A DNA stretch of 64,000 nt, taken from NCBI GenBank assembly GCA_905116865.2, contig CAJHNH020000835.1, forward strand, positions 641,804 through 705,803, in the 5' to 3' direction. The stretch is from Candidula unifasciata. Its lineage: Eukaryota; Mollusca; Gastropoda; Stylommatophora; Geomitridae. Of the stretch, positions 22,740 to 35,395 are shown piece after piece. Each line of letters begins with the position of its first letter. Position 1 is the first letter of the stretch. The notes under the pieces are model-generated. The model was not told the origin of the DNA. It was given only the letters and a program-made list of their open reading frames with translations, and searched no databases. A program made the position numbers and the translations under genes.

Positions 22740-23200
22740 AAATGGTGGCACAGCGAGAAAGAACGGTGGATGCTACTGACACGGACAATTCGCCACCGAT
22801 TGGGCACCAGCCGCGCGCTATTGCCGTCATATTTGGCACACTTCCAGTGGCACCACTCACACAAGCATCAGATTGTCGCCCAGTTTTTGGAAGTTCTACG
22901 TCACCATTTTCACATCTAACCCTACCCCCTAAACCTACCCCTAATCCTAACCCTACCCATAACCCTAACCCCAACCCACACCCTACGCAACCCTACACGC
23001 AACCGTATGATGATGATAGACACCCTACGCAGCCCTACACGCAACCGTATGATGATAGGTAACCCTAGACGCAACCGTATGATGACTACACAACCCTACA
23101 CCCCGATGTTGATAGGTAAGTATGTCATTTGATTCGTGACTTTTCCGCTCGTTGTTTTTAGTGCAGCCAAGGGAGAGAACTCCCACTAAGCCAACCTAAG
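22740..23200 (+). mobile_element. Decayed copy of the telomere-motif MITE
   Basis: Same order of parts as 41,505-42,373 but diverged: CACCAGCCGCGCGCTATTG, degenerate CCCTAA units (22,917-22,980), several ACGCAACCGTATGATGA units, then CCAAGGGAGAGAACTC. The outer GGCTCTACTGGC terminus is lost. Confidence 0.65.
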
Positions 23201-23355
23201 CCGTCCAGCTTGCGTCCAAAGGTGCAAGGAGAACCGGCTTTTTAGATTTACAGTGAAATTTTTCAGGCAATCACTTTTATGTGGCTGTGTCTCATTGTCT
23301 GCCATCTTGTCCAATGCAAAACAAAGCCAAAACGATAAGTGCGCAGTTTGGTTGC

Positions 23356-24023
23356 TGTAATGGGGGATATTTTCCACTCAGTTTAGGATGGTTGGGGGGA
23401 AAGCCCAAAGCTGACCAAAAACACTGTGATAGTCCAAATACTTGGATTAAACGAGAATCTGGAGATAGGTGACTAACCACTAGTTATCACGGGGACCACG
23501 GTGATGCGACCCAAGGTCGCCACGGGAAAAGTAAAGGACCACCACGTGTTGTCACGTGAAAGGAACCCGTGGTATAAGTCAGACTTGACTCTGGTCAAGT
23601 TTAGTTTTGTGTCGACCTGTTGGAGCGAGAGGACGAGCGATTGAATGTACGAATGTCTACGTGAGTGCCTGAGGAGAAAGGAGACCTGCCGACGAAATGT
23701 TAAGCTGAGATCGACCATGCCAGCGTGTGAGATGTCCAAACATCAGTGTTGAATCCATGGGACCCATCGCTGCTTGAATGCCTGCAGAAGACTATTCGTT
23801 AAAGGCTGCGTGAGTTTGTGTACGAAAGCGGTTCAATTAGACATCGACTGGACGATTCTCTTTTGTCGTAAGTTTTAATACGTCAATAAAGTAATGTCTC
23901 GTAAGCTCACATCGGTGTCGGCTTGTGCCAGGTGTGTAAAGTGAAGCGTGTCAGAATATCATCCACCACACACGCATGAACACCGCCTAGACAACGAGTA
24001 GAAATACAAACCCATTCATTACA
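23356..24023 (+). repeat. 5' LTR
   Basis: 668 bp. A TATAAG box lies at 23,573 and AATAAA at 23,885, consistent with U3 promoter and polyadenylation signal. CACGTG occurs in ACCACGTGTT and TCACGTGAA. The minus-strand 88-codon ORF inside has no known domain. Confidence 0.93.
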
Positions 24024-26329
24024 ATTGGGGACTTGAAAAACGGAGATAACCGGGCAACAGATCAGCAACGGCGAGATGATATCATGAGCTGTTACTTGCC
24101 ACGCAGACGTTGAAGGGCCATTAGAAGTCAAATGACTGATATATAAGTGACGGAGTCTGCCTGAGAGAGCACAGCTCGTGAAGTCACCGAGTAAAAACAT
24201 CAGTTGCACAGTGAAAGCCGAAAGTTTTGATAGTTTGGTCAACAGAGCAACGAAAAGTGATACCGGAGACTATCACGTACACGCAGATGAGGTTCCATTG
24301 AACGTCGAAACGTAAAAATCGTGATAGACAGCCATGTAAGAGACGATATCTGGTGAAACGCATAGTTGCTGGAATCACCGAACAGTTGCGACAAAAATTT
24401 AACCTGTAACCGCCTGATGCTGGGTTATGTCATCACGTGGGTGAAAGGTTGAAGGACACGTAGACTGCCCTGGGTTACGTGGCACTTTGCGTCGTTCTAC
24501 AAATTCATCAAGAAGCCTACGAGAAACAGATCAAATGGCTGTGTGAAATTTACGACGAAGAAATTGTCCACTACGCGTCAACAACGACAGCGCGCTGCAC
24601 AAGAAAGCCAAAAAGCCACGAATAAATAAAAGGCCGAACAAAATATTTCACGATCAACGAGTCAACTGAGACTTCCGGGTCGCCATTCATCACAGCGTGG
24701 ATTGAGAAATATCTATCAACAGCGCTGAGAAATTGCCGTTAACCAGCAATCCACTAGCAAAAGCTAGCAGAAATTTCCTAATTTGCTACAACTGGCGAAC
24801 TAGGTCACACAGAAAATCTGGGTCAGTGTGTTCAAGCGGAACTACAGGCTAACAGGTGTGAGATTGTCAGCCGGACAGAATAAGGTAAACATTAATTAAA
24901 TTCAGGAAAAACTGTGTTTAGGTTAGATATTCAGGACATATCAGATAAAGTTGGAATTCGTAGTAGTGTGTGATAATAAGCAGCAAGAAATATAACTATT
25001 ATCGTGTGCCGTGCCGGAAAAGTAACTTAATCCGATATATTTACAGTGCTTTTGTCAAGTGACGATTTTTCAAGTGTATTTAGACTATCGCAATATTAAT
25101 AGTGTTTCAAGTGACATATTTTCAAGTGTGCGTACAATTTGGCGTTATCAATACACCGTTTCGGATTTACTTTAGAACCGACATCAATAGAACTAGAATT
25201 ATTTATTAATTGAATTTATAGGTATTATGGGCGTACTTTATTGAATTTATTTTATTATATTGCAATAATTTATTATTGTAATATTGATTTTTCTGATATT
25301 GTATTTATTAATAATTATATTATTAATAACTATTACTTGGTGGTTATATTATTTTACACCATAGTTATTTTTTTTTATTTTGATTTATCAATTATTTATA
25401 TTTTATACCAAAATTTATTAGGTTGTGAGTATATTATTGTGAACAATATAATTGTTTAATTTTTATTTATTTCTGGTTGTGATTTTGGGTAATCATTGAA
25501 TCATTATTTATTTACTTCTGTAAATTTTGGGGGGCAAATATACCATTTCCATTTGATTTATCATCATCATCATTACTTATTTCTAAAATTTGTTGACAAA
25601 TTGTGTATGATTATTGGTATCATAATTTTTGAGAAGTTTGTATACGACCAGTGTCATTTACTTGCAGCATAGATATATTTTGTTAGAATCTGTAGTAGAT
25701 AGGATCTTATAATTATTTACTATATTTATTTATTTAATTCATAGATAATTAATTAATTCAGAGGTGATTATTTAATTAGAATTATTTAGTTCTAGTATTT
25801 AATTATTTCATAGGTAATTACTTAATTAAAAAGATTTTGTATGTTTATTTAATTAAATTAAAGGTGAAATAATTAAATAGAAATTTATAAATTTAATAAC
25901 TTTATTATTATATTAAATATAGTTTACGTAGGAAATTTAATTATTATTTATTTATTATTTGTGAATTAGTTACTTGAATAATTTTATGGTGATTTATTGA
26001 TTAGTTATCATTACATTAGTCCTACTTTATATATCTTATAGTGACAACGGTTTCCAATCTACAGTTACAGCTACATCTAAGGAAGGGTAGTGCAAGTTGA
26101 GTAAAATAGGAGGGTAATTTATTAGTTAAAAATAAAATTAGATTTTGTCAATTAATATTAGAATAAGATAAGTTAATCCCTAAGTCGGTAGTTAGCGACT
26201 TAGTTTATTATTTGTTTAATTGAATTTATTTAAGTTCAATTGTTGTTGTGTCATCATTGTTGAGTGTGATAGATATATTTGTAGATCAAAAGAAGGAGTA
26301 GCAGGAAATCTTGATCATCCCATTCAACA
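24024..26329 (+). other. Long untranslated leader of the LTR element
   Basis: 2.3 kb between the LTR and the Gag start. From about 25,200 to 26,250 it is extremely AT-rich with ATTTATT and TTAATTAA runs. No ORF of interest. Confidence 0.7.
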
Positions 26330-28402
26330 ATGTCGAGTATGGCAGAATGGATTGCGAATGGGAAGGAGTTGGGATTACAAGGTGAGGAATTGAGAAAGTA
26401 TGCAGACCAAATGTACAAGGAAATGAAGGCAGCGGAGAAAGAAGAGGAAAGAAACGAGAGGAGACTTTCGAGAGAACACGAACTACGTGTCAAAGAACAA
26501 GAGTTACTACTTCAGAAAGAAACAAAAGACATAGAATTACTTCTGCATAAGGAACTAAAAGAGCGTGAATTAGCTCAACAAAAAGAGATGGAAGATAAAA
26601 GGTTACAACTGGAACAAGAGAGGTTGGCAGCACAGATTAACTCAGACAAAGAGAAAGCAGAGACACAGTTAAAAAGACAAGAAATGGAAAATGAATCCAG
26701 AAGGGAAGCAGCATTGGAGAAAGAAAGATTACACGCCGAGGAAAAAAGGTTTAAGAAATACACTGGCATAGTACGGAACTTCTGTGAAAATGAGGATATA
26801 TCAGCTTATGTAACGAACTTTGAGCTTCAAATGCGGATGAACAAAGTTAACAAGGAAGACTATGCAATGATTTTCCAGAAACATTTGGGATTTGAGCCAC
26901 TCAAAGTGTTGGAATCAATACCAGAATTAGAGAAAATGGATTACGATCATATGAAGGAATACCTCATGAACCATTATAAACTAAATGCAATGGGCTATAG
27001 AAAACAATACGTTGGATTAAAGCCCAGGAGTAATCAAACGTTTGTAGATTACCTTGCTGAAGTGCAAAACACGTTTCAAAAGTGGGTTGATGCAGCGAAA
27101 GTTCGAAATGATTACCAATCTTTAGTAGACCTATTAATAAGGAGTAAAATTCTAGAATCGATTCCGGAAAAAATGGCTACATCTTTAATAAAAAGAACAC
27201 CTGTAAATCTGGAACAGATTAAGCAACTTGGAGAAGGTTATTATAATGCCCATCCAGACATTTTTAGTTCAACAGTGAACGATGTCATTGAGTCAGGAGC
27301 TGCAGCATATCAGAAACCTCAGCAGGGAAGATACCCATTGAAAGACAAAAGATACAACAGGAAGAAAGTTAACACAATCAACTGTAGTCATTGCAACAAA
27401 CAACATGGTTCAGACGCGATTTGCGATAAAAACCCAGCATACGCAATGAGGGTTCAGGAGCTTATTGCCAAGAGAAAAAACAAGCTCAGTGACTACGATA
27501 GAGTATTGAAATGTTTTTCTTGTTTATGTTATGGCCATGTACGTAATCAATGTGCTTTTAAGCGACAGATCAAAGAAGCACACGTGGCATATGGGTTGTC
27601 TGATGAAGACTCGGGGTCAGATACGTACGAGGGTAATGCTGTTGAAGTTTGTTGCATTAATGATAACTGCTTTGTCTGTTCAGAATTTCAAGCTGAGGGT
27701 AACCTACCTTGTGGTCACCACATACCAATCCACGATGCCAGCACAGCGGCACATGACCAAGGTAGTTTAAAACTACACAAAGGCATGGTACATGGACGAA
27801 CCGTATCAGTCCTGAGAGATAGCGGCGCCACGATATCAGGAATTAGACAGGCACTACTAAGACCTGATGAGGTAACACACAAGTTTATTACCTGTAGAAC
27901 CTTTAGTGGCAACATTGAAACATACAGATTAGGTTACATTTATGTGTCAACACCATTTTTAACAAAGAGTATTTATGTTGCCATGTTACCATCACCGAGT
28001 GCAGATTTGATCATAGGTAACAGGAAAGACGTAGAAAACATATCTGAGGAAGACATCACTAAATGGGAGGCAGAAAACATACCAGTCATCAAAGAGAATA
28101 GGGTGAAATATGTGACTCCAATCCCCACATCAAGTCTGAAAGTATTGAGAGAAAAACAACTGAATGAGAGCAAAGGAGTAAATGATGTGACTCCAAACCC
28201 CACATCTACTGTGGAAGACATAAAAGATGGATGTTGGAATGAAAATAATAGTATGAATGACTTGAATGAAAGCATAGAGACTGGAAGTGTCCAGAACATA
28301 ACAGAAAGTGATAAAGTAAAAGGTATACATGAGAGAGTGGCAGTAATGACAAGTTTAACTGCAAACGAACAAATGATGAGAAAAAGCAATGAAAAAGACT
28401 GA
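26330..28402 (+). CDS. Gag-protease polyprotein of the LTR element
   Basis: 690 codons, uninterrupted. Residues about 35-145 form a Glu/Lys/Leu-rich coiled coil. About 150-300 resemble the SCAN-like capsid region of Ty3-type Gag (TFVDYLAEVQNTFQKWV, DLLIRSKILESIPEKM). A Cys/His cluster CSHCNKQHGSDAIC begins near residue 352. A zinc knuckle CFSCLCYGHVRNQC (CX2CX4HX4C) begins near 395. A retropepsin-type protease has LRDSGAT (active-site Asp about 497) and DLIIGN near its end. The last 100 residues hold two similar segments beginning VKYVTPIPTSSLKV and VNDVTPNPTSTV. Start MSSMAEW is the first ATG of the frame. RT does not follow. Confidence 0.88.
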   Translation: MSSMAEWIANGKELGLQGEELRKYADQMYKEMKAAEKEEERNERRLSREHELRVKEQELLLQKETKDIELLLHKELKERELAQQKEMEDKRLQLEQERLAAQINSDKEKAETQLKRQEMENESRREAALEKERLHAEEKRFKKYTGIVRNFCENEDISAYVTNFELQMRMNKVNKEDYAMIFQKHLGFEPLKVLESIPELEKMDYDHMKEYLMNHYKLNAMGYRKQYVGLKPRSNQTFVDYLAEVQNTFQKWVDAAKVRNDYQSLVDLLIRSKILESIPEKMATSLIKRTPVNLEQIKQLGEGYYNAHPDIFSSTVNDVIESGAAAYQKPQQGRYPLKDKRYNRKKVNTINCSHCNKQHGSDAICDKNPAYAMRVQELIAKRKNKLSDYDRVLKCFSCLCYGHVRNQCAFKRQIKEAHVAYGLSDEDSGSDTYEGNAVEVCCINDNCFVCSEFQAEGNLPCGHHIPIHDASTAAHDQGSLKLHKGMVHGRTVSVLRDSGATISGIRQALLRPDEVTHKFITCRTFSGNIETYRLGYIYVSTPFLTKSIYVAMLPSPSADLIIGNRKDVENISEEDITKWEAENIPVIKENRVKYVTPIPTSSLKVLREKQLNESKGVNDVTPNPTSTVEDIKDGCWNENNSMNDLNESIETGSVQNITESDKVKGIHERVAVMTSLTANEQMMRKSNEKD

Positions 28403-29213
28403 AAGGAAGAAGGGTAATAGTATGAAAGACAGGTATCCAAATCCCAAACCCAGTATGCAAGATCATGTACAGAAAAAAACAGAGGAAAATGTATTTTAAA
28501 AAGAAAATTCGGAGCATCAATGAGCAAAATCAAAGTCAAGAAATACACGACTGTAAAATTAACAGTTTTATTCAAGGTACTTGTAATCAAAAGTCTTGCA
28601 GGTTTTTGGAACCGGAAGAAGAAACAAATAGACCAAGAACAGGTTGTTGGGCAACCAAAGGTAATCAGGACCCAAGAGACCTAAGTCGAGCACAGCAAGA
28701 CAACTGCTCACAGCGTTTGTTCCAGTACGTGTGGTTACTACAACACATATTGTTCATCATATGCCAATTTCTATTTGTAACAGGTGAAATGAATCTACAA
28801 CTATTCTATACTTTCAACATGATTCATGATCTACAACTTTTAGGAATGATCTATCCAGTTCGCAGAGGTTTTTTCATCTCAAAATTATATATCTCTACAG
28901 AAATTTGTCAAATTCTGAAATGTGGTACACTATTAGCATTAGTGATTCTGAAACTATTACTTTTTGATCAGGTCTATTTCAAACACTTTCCTCATTCTGA
29001 AACTTTGAATTGTTGAAACCAGTTTTAATTTGCCATGAATTTTAATAAGATGACTTGTTTGACGGTTGGTGAATGTGAATACCACCTTGCAGCATACATC
29101 TAGTACAAAAGTATTTATTACTGATGAATTGCAGAATTGAGTAACATCTATGTTGTAAAATAAATCATGTCAACATTTTGAAACAATATTTTAAAATATG
29201 AATCATCAAACTA
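28403..29213 (+). other. Non-coding or rearranged region of the LTR element
   Basis: An ORF at 28,465-29,016 (183 codons) has no pol motif. Its second half is hydrophobic by composition, from LLQHILFIICQFLFV on, but I see no convincing envelope features. RT should lie here in a complete element. Confidence 0.5.
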
Positions 29214-29531
29214 TTGCAGATCTATATGAATCTTTTACAGATGCAGACTTTATTTTTCAGTTTTGTATTGGTCACAGAAACTAACATCTACACAAGAAAG
29301 AAAGAAGCATTAGCATTAGTTCTGAGTCTGAAGAAATTTCAAAAATATTTATTAGGGAAAGAATTCACTATCTTAACTGACAATTTAGGTCTTACTAAAT
29401 TGATGACCATGGAGTCAACAAACAACGCTAGAGTGTACAGATGGGCTTTATTGATTGCACAGTTTAAATTTAAAATACAGCACATCAAAGGCATCCATAA
29501 TCACCTGCCTGATGTAATGTCAAGATTGTAG
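29214..29531 (+). pseudogene. Ty3-type RNase H remnant
   Basis: Reads KKEALALVLSLKKFQKYLLG, FTILTDNLGLTKLM, then RVYRWALLIAQFKFKIQHIK and HLPDVMSRL, the second half of a Ty3/Gypsy RNase H domain. The first catalytic aspartate block, all of RT and all of integrase are missing, so this is what an internal deletion left. Confidence 0.85.
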
Positions 29532-29534
29532 GTC

Positions 29535-30385
29535 TTATTATAGTATGTATGTTGTGATTGTCTGAAATGTTATTGTTGATCGACACATGATTTTTATATA
29601 TGTATATATATTTTGTATAAATAATATATATATCATGTCATTGTGACAAATACTGGACATAAGACATAAGGTGACGTGACGAAATAGTTTAGAATTAGAT
29701 ATGAATATTTATTAAATATAAAATGTAAACATTTCAAAATTGATAATGCAAACATTGTGACGATGAAATATGCTATTTAATGTTTAGAACATGTAATGTC
29801 ATTCTACAATTGAAATGTATACAGGAAATTTAAGTGATACATTGTAATATTTTTGAAAACGTAAAGGGAGATAATTATTAGAAATGTAATAGACTGGTGG
29901 GAAATCACTATAGGTAGGGGAGATAAAATCCATATCACCTATAAGGGGAAATAAATGAATATCCAATGGAAATAACATCAGTGGATGTTCGGTGAGTATA
30001 GTGGCAAGGGTGGGACTTTACGGGTTTACATTATTGTTCCATAGCCGTTATGGATTTCCGCACTTGGAAGAGTAGTGCCTGGGGTGATTTTCTGTCGTTT
30101 GACAGACTGTGGGATGAGGTGGGAAACGCGTAGAGCCTTTATGGTCTTCCGCAATTGAAAGAGTATTGCCTGGGGTGTTGATTCCATTACGCCACATAAT
30201 ACTCACTGGGCATGACAACTGACAAAGTTCCAAAGGAAAAACATGAATTACCCAAAAGGGGTGGAATAAATTTTTTACCCATGATACCAGTGAAAATACC
30301 CAAACATTACATAATATATACTCCTATCCATTAACGATAATGAAAAAAAAAAAGTAAACTTTTTTTTTATACGGGGAAGGGAGAA
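29535..30385 (+). other. 3' untranslated part of the LTR element
   Basis: AT-rich. An imperfect duplication (TATGGATTTCCGCACTTGGA and TATGGTCTTCCGCAATTGAA) lies near 30,050 and 30,140. Ends in the polypurine tract before the 3' LTR. Confidence 0.6.
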
Positions 30386-31053
30386 TGTAATGGGGGATAT
30401 TTTCCACTCAGTTTAGGATGGTTGGGGGGAAAGCCCAAAGCTGACCAAAAACACTGTGATAGTCCAAATACTTGGATTAAACGAGAATCTGGAGATAGGT
30501 GACTAACCACTAGTTATCACGGGGACCACGGTGATGCGACCCAAGGTCGCCACGGGAAAAGTAAAGGACCACCACGTGTTGTCACGTGAAAGGAACCCGT
30601 GGTATAAGTCAGACTTGACTCTGGTCAAGTTTAGTTTTGTGTCGACCTGTTGGAGCGAGAGGACGAGCGATTGAATGTACGAATGTCTACGTGAGTGCCT
30701 GAGGAGAAAGGAGACCTGCCGACGAAATGTTAAGCTGAGATCGACCATGCCAGCGTGTGAGATGTCCAAACGTCAGTGTTGAATCCATGGGACCCATCGC
30801 TGCTTGAATGCCTGCAGAAGACTATTCGTTAAAGGCTGCGTGAGTTTGTGTACGAAAGCGGTTCAATTAGACATCGACTGGACGATTCTCTTTTGTCGTA
30901 AGTTTTAATACGTCAATAAAGTAATGTCTCGTAAGCTCACATCGGTGTCGGCTTGTGCCAGGTGTGTAAAGTGAAGCGTGTCAGAATATCATCCACCACA
31001 CACGCATGAACACCGCCTAGACAACGAGTAGAAATACAAACCCATTCATTACA
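30386..31053 (+). repeat. 3' LTR
   Basis: 668 bp, identical to the 5' LTR except one substitution at 30,772. AATAAA at 30,915 can serve polyadenylation. Confidence 0.93.
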
Positions 31054-31072
31054 GTTGCGCAGAGAAAACTTC

Positions 31073-32000
31073 GGCTCTACTGGCAAATCCGGACGAAGAA
31101 TAAAAAGCCTTGGACGACTTAGTCAGAGTTCTCTCCCTTGGCCGCACTCCAAACAGTGATCGGAAAACAAACGAAACAAACGACACACTTACCTATCATC
31201 CTGCGGTTGCGTGTAGGGCTGCGTACGGTTGCGTGAGGCATCGTGGCATCATCATATGGTTGCGTGCAGGGTTGCGTACGGTTGCGTGAGGCATTGTGAA
31301 TGGTTGTGTAGTCATCATCATGCGGTTGTTGGATTAGAGTTAGGGGTAGGGTTAGGGGTAGGGTTAGGGGTAGGGTTAGGGGTAGGGTTAGGGGTAGGGT
31401 TAGGGTTAGGGTTAGGGTTAGATGTAAAAATTTTGACGTGGGATTTCGAAATACTGGCCGACAATATGATGTTTGTGGGAGTGGCGCCACTGAAACTCTG
31501 CCAAATATGACGCCAATAGCGTGCGGCTGGTGCCCCCCAATCGTTGGCGAATTGTGCATTTGACCAGCATCCACAGGCCCTCGATTGTTTGTGTGTGTGT
31601 ATGGGACTGTGCGCGATTATAGGGAACTATGGCGGCAAAATGGTCAAATCTAATGCTAAACCTAACCCTACCGCTAACCTTAATCCTAATCCTACTCCCT
31701 AACCCTAACCCCTACCCCCTAACCACGCAAATTTATCGATCATTAAAACATACAAATCGGCAAACACCAACAAACAAAACACACCCAAAAAAAACACCCA
31801 GAATTGTCCTGCAGCGTCGGAAAAAAAACCCAGATCTGGGGGGAAACAACCAAGCATTGGCAGCCCTGATGTCGACGTGGACTGTCTTCTTTGTTTCGTT
31901 GTGGCTTTTCCGATCACTGTTTGGAGTGCGGCCACGGGAGAGAACTTTGACTAAGTCGTCCAAGGCTGTTTATTCTTCGTCCGGATTTGCCAGTAGAGCC
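31073..32000. mobile_element. hAT-like MITE with internal telomere-like repeats, copy 1
   Basis: 928 bp with about 100-bp terminal inverted repeats beginning GGCTCTACTGGCAAATCC. The 8-bp target duplication AAAACTTC (31,065-31,072 and 32,001-32,008) is perfect; 8 bp is characteristic of hAT elements. Inside are GGTTGCGTACGGTTGCGTGA units, a TTAGGG/TAGGGG tract (31,325-31,420), and further right a CCCTAA-type tract (31,655-31,725) in the opposite sense. No transposase is present. Confidence 0.88.
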
Positions 32001-32008
32001 AAAACTTC

Positions 32009-32990
32009 TTGTTTCACAGACGCAAGTTTTTAACAGCTGTTTTTTCACATCTCATCACAAAAATCTACATATCTCAGCTCAGAAATGACATACAAGCCTA
32101 AATGAGGTACCGTTGGAAAGAGATTGTTTACAGCTATCTAACTGTGCTGGTTTTATTGGTGTAGGGGGCATTTTGAAAATTTGACTAAAGTATCTCTTAA
32201 ATCTCTACATTAAACACACATGTGTAAGTACCTACCTGTACAATCGGCAGTGAGCACACTCTTGAAATTTGAATACTCCTTATGAAATTGTAGAAGAGCA
32301 AACTTATCAAGTGCATCTGATCATCGTATTTTACGTAACAGTGTCGAGTAGAAGTAAGCGATGTACACAATTTACGATTTACACCAACTGTTTCATTTCC
32401 AACTTAATTCATAATCTAATCCGGCTGTTGATCAGTAATTCGTCAAGTCACTAATTTTTACTGAGACAAGCAAATCCAAATAGCAGAAGACATACTACAG
32501 ACAAATTAATATGTGTTATCTATTATTTACAATCATCCGAAGAACATTAAAGAATAAACGACAAGAGCTAACCAGTATTTTGTTGGCTAACCGAGAGTTG
32601 AGACAAGTCAGCAACTTGTTGTTTTGTATCTCGTCTGCTTGACTGTGGCCAGCTACCTCGGGCATTTCCCGACCAACAAGTGGCCAGCTATGTCGTTACA
32701 TTATGTTACCACAATCGACGTCTTTGGTCATTGAGCATTCCAACGCGTGTTCAGTCCTCCGAGGCAGCACCCACTCCAAGGCACCTCTACTGATTGTTCG
32801 CATGGCAAGTTGCTTATATTATTTCCTGTCTTTATCTCGAAGACGGCATAGACGTGCTTCGATGATCTTTATTACTGGGTCACGCAATCGTGTTAGAGTA
32901 ACAGATTCATCATTATCCCCCAGTTTCTTCTTCTTCTTCTTCTGCGTTCGACATCAGTCATGCTACACATTGAGCCCCGTCTGGATCAAA
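32009..32990. other. Stretch without recognised gene
   Basis: No recognisable domain on either strand. A TTC run (32,928-32,942) precedes the TATC microsatellite. Confidence 0.4.
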
Positions 32991-33245
<255 letters not shown>

Positions 33246-33936
33246 GTCTGTCTATTCGACGGATGTCAGACAACATGTCGACATCTTTCTGTCTTTGCAG
33301 GCGATAATTTTATATTGTGCTATGGGGGTGTGTCCGAACCACATCCCGTTGCGTCAGCGAGTGCCACTAGCAAGACCCACTCGCGTTAAGAAAACTCGGC
33401 CCCAATGAGAGCAGGGACTCTCCTGACTATTCTTGCCATTGTCTGTATTTAAAGTGCTTTTAGGTCAGATGCCGAGCTCTTTACCAGTCTGCAGTTATTT
33501 TCTCCTTTATGCTTATTTCTTTCTCGGTTTTCTCCTTTCTCCTTTCCGTTCAGCTGCATCTTGTTCCAGCTAATCCTCCTCAATCCCAGTATCATTCTTA
33601 TCCCGCTTTCACACATATGTATGTCGCAATAAAGACCAACCCGGACATCTTCTGCTAATCAGTGGTTGGTCCTAGATGATGTCCTTGGCGTTGTTTATCA
33701 TCATTCCTCCTCCAAGTGTGAACAAAGAATCTGATCATTCGTAGACTGCGCATTGAGAAAACTGTTGTGGTACCTGCTCTTTCCACTACCTCTGTTTGTG
33801 ATCTTGTCTTGGCACTTATTGCCAAGTTCTCTTCGTAGGCGCAGTGTGTGAAAGCTATTTACCATTTCTCCTGGTGCCAACAAGTCAACCAAATTTTGTA
33901 TTCCAGTTATAACCCCGAGGGCTGAAGAAGAGTTTT
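33246..33936. other. Stretch without recognised gene
   Basis: CT-rich segment 33,500-33,620 and an AATAAAG near 33,630. An 83-codon minus-strand ORF (33,701-33,952) shows no known domain and merges into the 23-bp array. Confidence 0.35.
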
Positions 33937-35395
33937 TGTTGATCTGAGACATATCCTGATGTTGATTTGTGACCTATAGTGATGTTGATCTGTGACCTAT
34001 ACTGACGTTGATTTGTGACATATCCTAATGTTTATTTGTGACATATACCGACGTTGATCTGTGACATATGTTGATCTGTGACATATCCTGATATTGATTT
34101 GTGACATATCCTGATGTTTATCTGTGACCTTTACTGACATTGATTTGTGACATATCCTAATGTTGATTTGTGACATATACCGACGTTGATCTGTGACATA
34201 TGTTGATCTGTGACATATCCTGATATTGATTTGTGACATATCCTGATGTTAATCTGTGACCTATACTGACGTTGATTTGTGACATATCCTAATATTGATT
34301 TGTGACATATCCTAATGTTGATTTGTGACATATACCGACGTTGATCTGTGACATATGTTGATCTGTGACATATCCTGATATTGATTTGTGACATATCCTG
34401 ATGTTAATCTGTGACCTATACTGACGTTGATTTGTGACATATCCTGATATTGATTTGTGACATATCCTGATGTTAATCTGTGACCTATACTGACGTTGAT
34501 TTGTGACATATCCTGATGTTAATCTGTGACCTATACTGACGTTGATTTGTGACATATCCTGATATTGATTTGTGACATATCCTGATGTTCATCTGTGACC
34601 TATACTGACGTTGATTTATGACATCTCCTGATATTGATTTGTGACATATCCTGATGTTCATCTGTGACCTATACTGACGTTGATTTGTGACATATCCTAA
34701 TGTTGATTTGTGACATATACCGATGTTGATCTGTGACATCTCCTGATGTTGATCTATGATATATCCTGATGTTGATCTATGATATATCCTGATGTTGATC
34801 TATGATATATCCTGATGTTGATCTATGATATATCCTGATGTTAATCTATGACCTATCCTGATGTTGATCTATGACCTATCCTGGTGTTGATCTATGACCT
34901 ATCCTGATGTTGATCTATGATATATCCTGATGTTGATCTATGACCTATCCTGATGTTGATCTATGACATATGCTGATGTTGATCTATGACATATCCTGAT
35001 GTTGATCTATGACATCTCCTGATGTTGATCTGTGACATATCCTGATGTTGATTTGTGACCTATCCTGATGCTGATTTGTGACATATCCTGGTGTTGATCT
35101 ATGACATATCCTGGTGTTGATCTAAGACCTATCCTAATGTTGATCTATGACATATCCTGGTGTTGATCTATGACAAATCCTGATGCTGATTTGTGACATA
35201 TCCTAATGTTGATCTATGACCTATCCTAATGTTGATCTATGATATATGCTGATGTTGATCTATGACCTATCCTAATATTGATCTATGATCTATGACATAT
35301 CTGGTGTTGATAATGTGTTGATCTATGATGTTGATCTATGACATATCCTAATGTTGATCTATGACCTATCCTAATGTTGATCTATGACCTATCTA
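33937..35395. repeat. 23-bp tandem array
   Basis: About 60 units of TGATCTATGACATATCC plus TGATGT variants. Left part alternates ACATATCC and ACCTATACTG units with a local higher-order pattern near 34,060-34,720. Right part is more uniform. Repeat-derived minus-strand ORFs (MSQINIRICHKS) are not genes. Confidence 0.93.

Larger units (their letters stand above)
23356..31053 (+). mobile_element. Ty3-type LTR retrotransposon, internally deleted (Gag-protease type)
   Basis: 7,698 bp between identical 5-bp target duplications GTTGC (23,351-23,355 and 31,054-31,058). Two 668-bp LTRs begin TGTAATGG and end TCATTACA. They differ at one position that I can see (23,742 A against 30,772 G), so the insertion is recent. 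A possible primer-binding site starts at 24,026 (TGGGGACTTG) and a polypurine tract GGGGAAGGGAGAA ends at 30,385. The interior holds one intact Gag-protease ORF and an RNase H remnant. Reverse transcriptase and integrase are absent, so movement would need enzymes supplied by a relative. Confidence 0.93.

Noticed and set aside
26330..28402. Host coiled-coil zinc-knuckle gene
   Set aside because: It lies between matched LTRs and carries a retropepsin motif, so it is Gag-protease of the retrotransposon. The CCHC knuckle is unrelated to ZCCHC9 despite the shared motif.
28465..29016. Envelope-like gene of the LTR element
   Set aside because: Only a hydrophobic composition; no signal peptide, cysteine pattern or cleavage site could be argued.
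31325..31725. Chromosome end or ancient fusion point marked by TTAGGG repeats
   Set aside because: The tracts lie inside a transposed element with target duplications and occur in both senses; not a telomere.
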